33,585 nucleotides of DNA from Bacteroidaceae bacterium (GTDB taxonomy: Bacteria > Bacteroidota > Bacteroidia > Bacteroidales > Bacteroidaceae), in contig JAGCCV010000002.1 of NCBI GenBank assembly GCA_017651505.1, forward strand, positions 1-33,585, in the 5' to 3' direction. Position numbers and translations under genes: made by a program. The notes below the pieces were generated by a model that was not told the origin of the DNA, ran no database searches, and was given only the letters and a program-made list of their open reading frames with translations. Below are positions 1-7,689 of the stretch, one piece after another. Each line of letters starts with the position of its first letter. The stretch's first letter is position 1.

Positions 1-1080
1 ATCGGCTGTCTCACCACTCTGTGAGATGGCTATCACCACATCGTCTTTTGTCACTACCGGATTGCGATAACGGAACTCAGAGGCGTATTCTACTTCACAT
101 GGTATGCGGCAAAGACTCTCTATAAGCTGTTTACCGATGAGGCCGGCATGCCATGAGGTGCCGCAGGCTACGATGACGATGCGCTTGGCTTTAAGCAACT
201 GTTGGTGGTGGTCGATCATTGCAGAAAGCGTCACCTGGTTGCCTTCAACGTTGATGCGCCCCCGCATGCAGTTGGTCAGGCATTCGGGTTGCTCGAATAT
301 TTCCTTCAGCATGAAGTGCGGATAGCCACCTTTCTCAATCTGCCCTAAGTCGATATCCACCTTCTTCACTTGCAGTGCCTGCTCCTCTCCATGAATACTC
401 ATTACCTTCAGTTCTTCACCCAAGCGAATGACAGCAATGTTACCGTCCTCAAGATACACCACCTTGTCAGTATATTCGATAATCGGACTGGCATCTGAGC
501 CCAAGAAGAACTCGCCCTCACCGATGCCTACCACCAGCGGACTTTGTTTGCGGGCGGCGATAATCAGGTTGGGGTCTCGCTTGTCTAAGATGGCTATGGC
601 ATAAGCACCTATCACCTGATAGAGAGCGGTCTGCACGGCTTCCAATAGGGTGAGATTCTTGCTCGACATGATATACTCCACCAACTGTACCAATACTTCT
701 GTGTCGGTATCGCTTGTAAATGTTACACCTTTTTCTTGTAGCCTTGTCTTGATGTCGGCATAGTTCTCAATGATACCATTGTGGATGATGGCAAGATTGT
801 GGCTTTGTGAGTAATGTGGATGTGCATTACGGGCAGAGGGCTCACCATGTGTTGCCCATCGGGTGTGGGCGATACCTATACAACCAGAGATGTCCTTGTC
901 GTTGCAATAATCAGTCAGGTTATCCACCTTACCCTTGGTCTTATATACATTGAGATTGCCACTCTGGCCAATCATGGCTACGCCAGCACTGTCGTAACCA
1001 CGGTACTCCAGGCGCCTAAGTCCTTTTATCAATATCGGATAGGCTTGTTTGGTACCTATATAACCTACTATTCCACACAT
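1..1080 (-). CDS. glmS: Glutamine-fructose-6-phosphate aminotransferase, 3' part cut by window edge
   Basis: GlmS makes glucosamine-6-phosphate from fructose-6-phosphate and glutamine, the first step to UDP-GlcNAc for peptidoglycan and LPS, in the cytoplasm. Reading the minus strand from 1080 gives an uninterrupted frame that starts MCGIVGYIG, with the nucleophile Cys2 exposed once Met1 is removed, as in class II (Ntn) glutaminases. Further hallmarks are HTRWATHGEP, HNGIIENY and, near residue 300, the isomerase (SIS) domain start VACGTSWHAG. The last visible motif is ISQSGE at residues 353-358. The window shows 360 codons of a family that is usually a little over 600, so the second SIS domain lies outside. 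The start is 11 bases after the carB stop, so it is probably the last or a late gene of the pyrG-purF-carAB transcript. I see no promoter of its own. Identity is firm; the 3' end is not visible. Confidence 0.96.
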   Translation of the reverse strand, partial: MCGIVGYIGTKQAYPILIKGLRRLEYRGYDSAGVAMIGQSGNLNVYKTKGKVDNLTDYCNDKDISGCIGIAHTRWATHGEPSARNAHPHYSQSHNLAIIHNGIIENYADIKTRLQEKGVTFTSDTDTEVLVQLVEYIMSSKNLTLLEAVQTALYQVIGAYAIAILDKRDPNLIIAARKQSPLVVGIGEGEFFLGSDASPIIEYTDKVVYLEDGNIAVIRLGEELKVMSIHGEEQALQVKKVDIDLGQIEKGGYPHFMLKEIFEQPECLTNCMRGRINVEGNQVTLSAMIDHHQQLLKAKRIVIVACGTSWHAGLIGKQLIESLCRIPCEVEYASEFRYRNPVVTKDDVVIAISQSGETAD

Positions 1081-1091
1081 AGCATATAATT

Positions 1092-2789
1092 TTAAAGGTA
1101 AGACATATACAAGTAGTTGGTTTGGGCAGGGTACTCCGCCGCGAGGGTGTCTATCTGGTTGACTATGGGTAGGATGCCCAACTCTTTACGCCATGAGCGC
1201 ACCGTTAAGCCAGCCTTTTCCATTGACATCAGCACTTCCAGTCCCAGTGCTCGGGCAATCTGGAAATCGGAGAAACCATAAACCTTAGCTTCGTGCAGCA
1301 AATTTACAAATTCTGGAGATTCAATATATTCCAACAATTCTGTTTTTTCCATCGTCCCAATGAATGTTGAGATAAACGAGAACTCTTTCAGTTGCTGGTC
1401 GATGTTGACAATATGCTTGAATTTCTGCAGGAACCAGCGGTCGATTTTGGTCAATTGATGAATCTGCTCGATTCCGTAACCAATCTTCATGGCTTTGGAC
1501 ACCACGAAGACACGCATGTCTGTTGGTTCATGCAGTGCCGTCGCGATGTTTTCTATCTTGATTTCGTGGTTTTCTACAAAGCCGTGCATACCCTGACCAA
1601 TCATGCGCAGGCCTTTCTGCAACGCCTCCTCAAACGTGCGCCCGATGGCCATTACCTCGCCCACGCTCTTCATGGACGATCCCAGTTCTCGCTTCACCCC
1701 GTGGAACTTGGTTAGATCCCAACGTGGTATTTTCACCACCACATAGTCGAGGGCTGGTTCGAAGAAAGCATTGGTGGTTTTCGTTACAGCATTTTTCAGT
1801 TCGAAAAGTCCGTAGCCCAAACCTAACTTAGCCGCAACAAATGCCAAAGGATAGCCGGTTGCCTTAGATGCCAGTGCCGACGAACGGGAAAGGCGTGCAT
1901 TGACCTCAATGACGCGGTAGTCTTCCGACCGGGGGTCGAGGGCATATTGCACGTTGCATTCACCCACGATGCCGAGGTGGCGGATAATCTTGATGGCCAA
2001 CGCACGTAACTTATGATACTCGCTGTTGGACAGCGTTTGCGAGGGGGCCACCACAATCGACTCACCTGTATGGATGCCCAATGGGTCGAGATTCTCCATG
2101 TTGCACACGGTAATGCAGTTGTCGTAGCGGTCGCGTACGACCTCATATTCTATCTCTTTCCAACCTTTCAACGACTTCTCCACCAAAACCTGGGGAGAGA
2201 ACGAGAAAGCTTCCTCGGCTTGCACCAATAATTCCTGTTCGTTATCGCAAAAACCAGAGCCCAATCCGCCAAGGGCATAGGCAGCACGGAGAATAACAGG
2301 AAAGCCCAAATCTCTGGCTGCCTGTTGCACTTCCTCTATTGTGCCGCAAGCCTCACTCTTGATGGTTTTAACACCTATTTCGTCGAGACGCTTCACAAAC
2401 AAGTCGCGGTCTTCTGTATCAATGATGGCCTGCACAGGGGTACCCAGTACCTCTACACCGTATTTTTCCAAAATGCCCTTCTCATATAGCTCCACGCCAC
2501 AGTTCAATGCCGTTTGACCGCCAAACGACAACAAGATGCCATCGGGGCGTTCTTTTTCAATGACACGCTCCACGAAGTCAGTTCGTACTGGTTGGAAATA
2601 AACCGTGTCGGCTACCCCTTCCGATGTCTGAACCGTAGCGATATTAGGATTGATGAGCACTGAGTGGATGCCCTCTTCCTTCAAGGCTTTCAGGGCCTGT
2701 GCACCACTATAATCGAATTCACCTGCCTGACCAATCTTCAAGGCACCGCTACACAACAGCAAAACCTTATTAATCTTTTTATTCATCAT
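1092..2789 (-). CDS. carB: Carbamoyl-phosphate synthase large subunit, N-terminal half only
   Basis: Full CarB (about 1,070 residues) uses two homologous ATP-grasp halves: the first makes carboxyphosphate, the second phosphorylates carbamate, and an allosteric domain follows. This gene has 565 codons and contains only the first half: an ATP-grasp domain (about residues 1-400, with [40 protein letters not shown]) and the oligomerisation domain (about 400-555). It ends [10 protein letters not shown], just where the second half normally begins. The stop is followed by 11 bases and then glmS, so no remnant of the second half is present nearby. The start MMNKK overlaps the carA 3' end by 11 bases, which fits translational coupling. 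The phosphate-loop-like GSGALKIG usual in the family reads CSGALKIG here. It could be a true half-length enzyme working as a homodimer or with a second-half gene elsewhere, a recent deletion, or an assembly collapse. Family identity is certain; function as a complete synthase is not. Confidence 0.93.
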   Translation of the reverse strand: MMNKKINKVLLLCSGALKIGQAGEFDYSGAQALKALKEEGIHSVLINPNIATVQTSEGVADTVYFQPVRTDFVERVIEKERPDGILLSFGGQTALNCGVELYEKGILEKYGVEVLGTPVQAIIDTEDRDLFVKRLDEIGVKTIKSEACGTIEEVQQAARDLGFPVILRAAYALGGLGSGFCDNEQELLVQAEEAFSFSPQVLVEKSLKGWKEIEYEVVRDRYDNCITVCNMENLDPLGIHTGESIVVAPSQTLSNSEYHKLRALAIKIIRHLGIVGECNVQYALDPRSEDYRVIEVNARLSRSSALASKATGYPLAFVAAKLGLGYGLFELKNAVTKTTNAFFEPALDYVVVKIPRWDLTKFHGVKRELGSSMKSVGEVMAIGRTFEEALQKGLRMIGQGMHGFVENHEIKIENIATALHEPTDMRVFVVSKAMKIGYGIEQIHQLTKIDRWFLQKFKHIVNIDQQLKEFSFISTFIGTMEKTELLEYIESPEFVNLLHEAKVYGFSDFQIARALGLEVLMSMEKAGLTVRSWRKELGILPIVNQIDTLAAEYPAQTNYLYMSYL

Positions 2790-3903
2790 AGCATCCTAAC
2801 ATTTTTGCGTATTCATCAAACAAAAACTCTGTATCTACAGGACCTGAGCAGGCTTCGGGATGGAATTGTGCTGACATCCACGGCTTCGACAAATGACGGA
2901 TGCCCTCGTTGGACCCGTCATTCATATTGATGAACAGTGGTTCCCAGTCGGAGGGCAATGTCTGCGCATCCACCGCATATCCATGATTCTGTGAGGTGAT
3001 GAAGCACTTGGTGGTGCCCACCCACTGCACGGGCTGGTTGTGAGAGCGATGTCCATATTTTAGTTTGTAGGTCTTTGCTCCTGCTGCCCTGGCCAGTAAC
3101 TGGTTGCCTAAGCATATGCCCATGCAGGGCCTTACCTCCTCACTTTTCAAAAAAGCACGGATATGATTTACCGTTTGTCCACAACGCTCTGGGTCACCAG
3201 GACCATTGGCCAAGAACAAACCATCGAACTGCAGTGTGTTGAAATCGTAATCCCAAGGCACACGAATCACTTCAATGCCACGACGAAGCAAACAACGGAT
3301 AATGTTGGCTTTCACGCCGCAATCGACCAAGACTACCTTTTTTAATGGAGATTTATCTCCTGCTTTCTTATCAGGATGGTAGGTAATGACTTCTTTGCAG
3401 CTTACCTGTTCTACCCAATTTATACTTCCATAATCTTCAATCAAATTGTTTTCTCCGGAATGCCGGCATCCGTCGATGACGATTCTTCCCTTCATTACGC
3501 CCTGCTCACGAAGCAGCATGGTCAGACGTCGGGTATCAATTCCGGTTATGGCTGGTATCCCCTCTTTTATCAACCAAGTTGCTAATGATTCTTTGGCATT
3601 CCAATGCGAGTAGGTCTCACTATAATCAGCCACAATCAGTGCCTTAACATGTATTTTCTCGCTTTCCATGTAAAGAGGCAACAGGTTACTGCCCAATCCA
3701 GTATCAGGGACACCATAGTTGCCAATCAGCGGATAGGTAGTTACCAGAATCTGTCCGGCATAGCTGGGGTCTGTCAGGCTTTCAGGATATCCGGTCATAG
3801 CCGTGTTGAACACGACTTCTCCATCCACATTCTTTTCGGCTCCGAACGACCATCCGAGAAACTCAGTACCATCGTCGAGTATTATTTTTGCATGTCTTTT
3901 CAT
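2779..3903 (-). CDS. carA: Carbamoyl-phosphate synthase small (glutaminase) subunit
   Basis: CarA hydrolyses glutamine and passes ammonia to CarB for carbamoyl phosphate, the precursor of pyrimidines and arginine. The 374-residue length is normal for the family. The N-terminal CarA-specific domain spans about residues 1-180 ([20 protein letters not shown]) and the class I glutaminase domain about 188-370. The catalytic triad is visible as Cys264 in MGICLGNQL, with His348 and Glu350 in QFHPEA. The oxyanion-region sequence [12 protein letters not shown] is intact. Its ATG overlaps the upstream purF-like stop as ATGA (3903-3900) and its 3' end overlaps carB by 11 bases, so the three genes are translationally linked. 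The small subunit looks fully intact, in contrast with its half-length partner. Confidence 0.97.
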   Translation of the reverse strand: MKRHAKIILDDGTEFLGWSFGAEKNVDGEVVFNTAMTGYPESLTDPSYAGQILVTTYPLIGNYGVPDTGLGSNLLPLYMESEKIHVKALIVADYSETYSHWNAKESLATWLIKEGIPAITGIDTRRLTMLLREQGVMKGRIVIDGCRHSGENNLIEDYGSINWVEQVSCKEVITYHPDKKAGDKSPLKKVVLVDCGVKANIIRCLLRRGIEVIRVPWDYDFNTLQFDGLFLANGPGDPERCGQTVNHIRAFLKSEEVRPCMGICLGNQLLARAAGAKTYKLKYGHRSHNQPVQWVGTTKCFITSQNHGYAVDAQTLPSDWEPLFINMNDGSNEGIRHLSKPWMSAQFHPEACSGPVDTEFLFDEYAKMLGCYDE

Positions 3904-5750
3904 AACTGTAATCTTAATACCTTCTCAACATAATTAACAAATGCTTGGTTCACCATGCGGATGCCGCCTGGCGTGGGGTAATAACCCGTGAAATACCAGT
4001 CGCCGGGATGATGGGGGCAAGCCTCATGCAGACCACCGATGCTCTGATAAACCAGTTCGATGGGTGTCTTCATCCCGTCAGGACGTAGCATTTCAACGAT
4101 TTTTCCGCTTATCTCTTCTACTGTGAAAGGGTCATAGATGGCACGGACATAGTTTTCTTTGAACATGAAAGAAAGCCCATGGAACATGCTTTGCGCATTG
4201 TATTGGTCGAGGGCTTGTTTGCATTTCCTGTAAACCTCGGCGATGAGCTGTTGCATCCCCCTCTCCTGAATCAAGGCGATAGCAGCACGAAAAGCGCAAA
4301 GCTCCTCGAGACGGGACATGTCGATGCCGTAATAATCGGGGTAACGAATCTGTGGCGAACTCGACACCATCACAATTTTCTTGGGGTGCAAGCGGTCGAG
4401 GATCTTGAAAATACTTTCCTTTAGGGTAGTTCCCCGTACTATGCTGTCGTCAATGATGACAAGGTTGTCCTCATATGGTTTGACAGAACCATAGGAAACA
4501 TCATACACATGGGCAGCGAGGTCATTGCGCTCAGCACCGTCACTAATGAAAGTACGTAATTTGATGTCCTTCCACACTACTTTCTCTATCCTCACATCGT
4601 GTTTAAGGCGTTGCAAACCGTCGGTCATGCCAAGAAAAGCCACCTCTGCAGTGTTTGGGATATAAGAAAAAACTGAATGTGTTACATCGCCCTTGATGGC
4701 TTGGATAATGGCAGGGGTAAGTTGCTCGCCTAAACGTTTGCGTTCTTTGTAGATGTCGCTATCTGAACCACGACTGAAATAGATGCGTTCGAACGAGCAT
4801 GCTGAGAATTGTTTAGTTGGAAGGATTTGCGCCAGACAACACTCACCACTCTTACGGACGATAAGCGATTGTCCAGGCTGTAGCTCTTGTATGTCTGAAC
4901 CCTTAAGGTCGAAGGTGGTCTGAATGACTGGTCGCTCACTGGCCAGTACTACCACCTCGTCGTTTTGGTAGAAAAAAGCTGGGCGTATGCCCCAAGGATC
5001 ACGTACAGCAAACAGCTCACCAGAACCAGTCAGTCCACACATCACATATCCCCCGTCAAAATGGGGCATGGTGGTCTTCAGTACGTTAGCCACCTCTACA
5101 TGATTGTCTATATACTGGGTGATGTCGGTACCTTCCAAACCTTGTGCCCTTGCTTCTGCAAAGAGTCTTTCCACCTCACGATCCAAGCGATGTCCCATCA
5201 GTTCCAGGGTGATGTAGGAGTCGCCATAGACGCGAGGCGACTGGCCTTGTGCCGTCAGAAAAGAAAAAACCTCGTCGATGTTGGTCATATTGAAGTTGCC
5301 ACACAGGCAGAGATTCTTGGCTCGCCAGTTATTCCTGCGTAAGAACGGATGAACATATTGCAAGCCACTTTTTCCTGTGGTTGAATAGCGCAAATGTCCC
5401 ATCAACAATTGGGAATTAAGAATTGAGAATTGAGATTTTGGCAAAGCTGCATCGTCTGAAGCAAGGCCATTATCCATGGTCAATTCTCCTTTGTCTATTC
5501 TTTTGAACACCTCTGTAATGGCATCTTTTCCTTCTGCTCGTTCACGGAACATATATTCCTCACCTGCGGGCGCATCAAGATTCACGCACGCCACGCCGGC
5601 TCCCTCCTGGCCTCTGTTGTGCTGTTTCTCCATCAGTAGGTAGAGTTTGTCAAGCCCATAGCGCCAGGTGCCGTACTTTTGCACGTAATAGTTCAATGGC
5701 TTCAGCAGGCGAATCAATGCCACGCCACATTCATGCTTCAGTTGTTCCAT
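3900..5750 (-). CDS. Long PurF-type amidophosphoribosyltransferase
   Basis: This is a class II glutaminase fused to a type I phosphoribosyltransferase, the architecture of PurF, which makes phosphoribosylamine from PRPP and glutamine in the first step of purine synthesis. At 616 residues it is longer than ordinary PurF (about 470-510). A 7-residue leader precedes Cys8 (HECGVALI), the likely nucleophile after processing. RGQEGAG lies at 46-52 and GNFNMTN at 151-157. The PRPP loop VIIDDSIVRGTT is at 431-442. A C-terminal extension has GDWYFTGYYPTPGG near 583-596. Bacteroides carry a similar long form beside carAB, as I recall, so it may be a paralogue of a standard PurF encoded elsewhere; I therefore give no symbol. 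Residues about 87-116 are an insert encoded by heptamer-repeat DNA. The start overlaps pyrG by 20 bases and the end overlaps carA by 4. Confidence 0.88.
   Translation of the reverse strand: MEQLKHECGVALIRLLKPLNYYVQKYGTWRYGLDKLYLLMEKQHNRGQEGAGVACVNLDAPAGEEYMFRERAEGKDAITEVFKRIDKGELTMDNGLASDDAALPKSQFSILNSQLLMGHLRYSTTGKSGLQYVHPFLRRNNWRAKNLCLCGNFNMTNIDEVFSFLTAQGQSPRVYGDSYITLELMGHRLDREVERLFAEARAQGLEGTDITQYIDNHVEVANVLKTTMPHFDGGYVMCGLTGSGELFAVRDPWGIRPAFFYQNDEVVVLASERPVIQTTFDLKGSDIQELQPGQSLIVRKSGECCLAQILPTKQFSACSFERIYFSRGSDSDIYKERKRLGEQLTPAIIQAIKGDVTHSVFSYIPNTAEVAFLGMTDGLQRLKHDVRIEKVVWKDIKLRTFISDGAERNDLAAHVYDVSYGSVKPYEDNLVIIDDSIVRGTTLKESIFKILDRLHPKKIVMVSSSPQIRYPDYYGIDMSRLEELCAFRAAIALIQERGMQQLIAEVYRKCKQALDQYNAQSMFHGLSFMFKENYVRAIYDPFTVEEISGKIVEMLRPDGMKTPIELVYQSIGGLHEACPHHPGDWYFTGYYPTPGGIRMVNQAFVNYVEKVLRLQL
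5403..5489. repeat. Heptamer-repeat element inside the purF-like gene
   Basis: On the plus strand three 7-base units (GAATTAA, GAATTGA, GAATTGA) run in tandem from 5413 to 5433. About 46 bases on, the inverse unit TCAATTCTC lies at 5480-5488, immediately preceded by, and overlapping, TGGTCAA at 5477-5483. GAGAATTGA (5425-5433) and TCAATTCTC (5480-5488) are a perfect 9-base inverted pair. The block is in frame with the host gene and is translated as a low-complexity stretch that includes SQFSILNSQL (residues 106-115). The TGGTCAA unit is the same one found four times in tandem before sufS (32710-32737). It looks like a dispersed short repeat that landed in a tolerant loop of the glutaminase domain. 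Confidence 0.75.
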
Positions 5751-7344
5751 TGCTGCATGCTTTAATGAATGACATAAACAATGGGTGCGGATGTAGCACC
5801 GTTGACGAATATTCAGGGTGGAACTGCGTGCCGATATACCATTTTAGAGTAGGTATCTCTACAATCTCCACAAGGTTAGTGGTGGGATTGATGCCTACGC
5901 ACTGCATGCCATTTGATTCGTATTCCTCCTGATAGCGGTTGTTGAACTCAAAACGATGGCGATGGCGTTCCTTAATCATACATTGGCCATTATAGGCCTG
6001 CGCCGCCTTGCTGCCTTTCACCAGTTCGCACTCGTAGGCTCCCAGTCGCATCGTACCACCCATTTGGGTAATGCTCTTCTGCTCCTCCATCATGTCGATA
6101 ACATTATGTGGTGTATATACGTCCATCTCACTGCTATTAGCATCTTGGTAGCCCAATACATTTCTGGCAAACTCAATGACCATCATCTGCATGCCCAGAC
6201 AGATGCCAAAGGTTGGGATGTCATGCGTACGGGTATATTCAGCAGCGATGATTTTGCCCTCAATGCCTCGGGAACCGAAGCCCGGACAGATAACGACACC
6301 CGCCATGCTCTGTAGCTGCTCGCTGACATTCTCGTTGGTGATGCCTTCGCTATTTACGAAAATAGCCTTTACCTTACGGTCATTGTATGTTCCCGCATGG
6401 GTGAGGCTCTCAATGATGCTTTTGTAGGCGTCTTGCAGATCATATTTCCCTACTAAAGCTATCTTTATCTCTTTTGTGGCTTTCTTTCTTCGCTCCAGGA
6501 AATCTTGCCAAGGTCCCAATGCTGGTAACTTAGCAGGTTTTACTCCTAACTTTTCCAGTATTACCGAATCAAGACCCTGGCGAAGCATGTTAACGGGCAC
6601 CTCGTAGATGGAAGGTAGATCCTGACTTTGAATTACAGCCGTAACATCCACGTTGCAGAAATGTGCCACCTTCTCTCTGATGTTGTCGCTTAAGTTATGC
6701 TCCGTGCGAAGCACCAGTACCTCAGGCTGAATACCCAGTCCTTGTAACTGCTTCACACTTGTCTGTGTGGGTTTTGTCTTCAGCTCACCCGCAGCAGCCA
6801 GGTAAGGGACATAGGTCAAGTGCACATTGATGGCTCGCTGAGGTCCTAGTTCCCACCTAAGCTGGCGGATGGCTTCCAGGAATGGTTGACTCTCAATATC
6901 GCCAATAGTACCGCCAATTTCTGTAATTACAAAGTCGAGCGGTTGCTTGGTGGCGTTCAAAAGGATGCGTCGCTTAATTTCATCGGTGATGTGTGGTACT
7001 ACCTGAATAGTTTTACCTAAATAGTCACCACGTCTTTCACGCTCGATGACACTCAGATAGATACGTCCTGTAGTTACACTGTTGTCGCGTGTGGTCTCAA
7101 TACCCGTGAAACGTTCGTAGTGACCTAAATCCAAGTCGGTTTCCATGCCATCGACAGTTACGTAGCATTCCCCGTGCTCGTATGGGTTTAGGGTACCTGG
7201 ATCGATGTTGATATAGGGATCGAACTTCTGGATGGTAATGTTGTACCCCCTTGCTTGAAGAAGTTTTCCTAACGAAGCCGATATAATGCCCTTGCCTAAT
7301 GACGAAGCAACGCCTCCTGTTATAAAAATATATTTTGATACCAT
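5731..7344 (-). CDS. pyrG: CTP synthase
   Basis: PyrG aminates UTP to CTP using ATP and glutamine, the last step of pyrimidine nucleotide synthesis. The 537 residues match the usual length. The N-terminal synthetase domain (about 1-270) opens with YIFITGGVASSLGKGI, which holds the ATP loop at about 15-19, and has EIGGTIGDIES near 142-152. The class I glutaminase domain (about 295-530) has Cys382 in GICLGMQ, with His509 and Glu511 in QFHPEYSS. The start MVSKYIF matches the conserved family N-terminus. It is the first gene of the leftward run. An upstream -7 element (7431-7438) predicts a leader of roughly 80 bases. The 3' end overlaps the purF-like start by 20 bases, so the two are probably translationally coupled. 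Confidence 0.98.
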   Translation of the reverse strand: MVSKYIFITGGVASSLGKGIISASLGKLLQARGYNITIQKFDPYINIDPGTLNPYEHGECYVTVDGMETDLDLGHYERFTGIETTRDNSVTTGRIYLSVIERERRGDYLGKTIQVVPHITDEIKRRILLNATKQPLDFVITEIGGTIGDIESQPFLEAIRQLRWELGPQRAINVHLTYVPYLAAAGELKTKPTQTSVKQLQGLGIQPEVLVLRTEHNLSDNIREKVAHFCNVDVTAVIQSQDLPSIYEVPVNMLRQGLDSVILEKLGVKPAKLPALGPWQDFLERRKKATKEIKIALVGKYDLQDAYKSIIESLTHAGTYNDRKVKAIFVNSEGITNENVSEQLQSMAGVVICPGFGSRGIEGKIIAAEYTRTHDIPTFGICLGMQMMVIEFARNVLGYQDANSSEMDVYTPHNVIDMMEEQKSITQMGGTMRLGAYECELVKGSKAAQAYNGQCMIKERHRHRFEFNNRYQEEYESNGMQCVGINPTTNLVEIVEIPTLKWYIGTQFHPEYSSTVLHPHPLFMSFIKACSNGTTEA

Positions 7345-7430
7345 TCTGCCCTAAATTGTTTGAAAGTTTGCTATCATTGTCTTAACCTTTACCTATTATA
7401 AAACTTTATACCGTCACCATAATACGGAGG

Positions 7431-7438
7431 CAAAGTTA
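7431..7438 (-). promoter_or_regulatory. Putative -7 element of the pyrG-purF-carAB-glmS promoter
   Basis: The plus strand reads CAAAGTTA, so the minus strand is TAACTTTG, an exact match to the Bacteroidetes -7 consensus TAnnTTTG. A possible -33 element (CAAA on the plus strand) lies at 7463-7466, 24 bases away, slightly longer than the usual spacing. The predicted transcript start is near 7425, which leaves about 80 bases of leader before pyrG. I see no clear hairpin with a U-run in that leader. Confidence 0.6.
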
Positions 7439-7518
7439 TCTTGTATTATTAGCAACACCATGCAAATGCTTTTGTTTTGAATGTTAAATTTCATGGTTTA
7501 TAATAGATTGTAAGGAAT

Positions 7519-7540
7519 TTGACATACTTAAGTGTGACAA
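7519..7540. promoter_or_regulatory. Imperfect 22-base palindrome between pyrG and gltB, candidate operator
   Basis: The left arm is TTGACATACTT and the right arm AAGTGTGACAA. The reverse complement of the right arm is TTGTCACACTT, so 9 of 11 positions match, and the centre ACTTAAGT is a perfect 8-base palindrome. It sits about 90 bases from the predicted pyrG start and about 115 bases from the predicted gltB start, so one dimeric regulator could reach both promoters. The arms resemble CRP/FNR-type half-sites only loosely. No regulator gene is in the window, so the factor is unknown. Confidence 0.35.
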
Positions 7541-7614
7541 TATCAGCTAATCAACCCCTTTTGGCTATAAATCGTAAGATAGAAGTGATTTCAAGAAACA
7601 AAAATGCAATCAAA

Positions 7615-7648
7615 TTGTTTAATATGTTTTCCTTTTGGTATAACTTTG
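7615..7648 (+). promoter_or_regulatory. Putative gltB promoter
   Basis: TAACTTTG at 7641-7648 is an exact TAnnTTTG -7 element. Upstream, TTGTTT at 7615-7620 leaves a 20-base gap and is a weak -33 candidate. Transcription would begin near 7655, which gives a leader of about 35 bases before the gltB ATG at 7690. The rest of the intergenic stretch 7345-7689 is A+T-rich and holds the opposite promoter and the palindrome at 7519-7540. I see no gene in it. Confidence 0.6.
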
Positions 7649-7689
7649 CCTTGAAATTCGAACATAAAGCAAGGTGATTTTCGGATAAT

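Noticed and set aside
814..1089. Plus-strand open frame opposite glmS
   Set aside because: It overlaps the well-conserved N-terminal glutaminase domain of GlmS on the other strand and has no independent support.
7345..7689. Riboswitch or small RNA in the pyrG-gltB gap
   Set aside because: Apart from promoter boxes and one palindrome I see no structured, conserved leader or U-run hairpin, so nothing was called.
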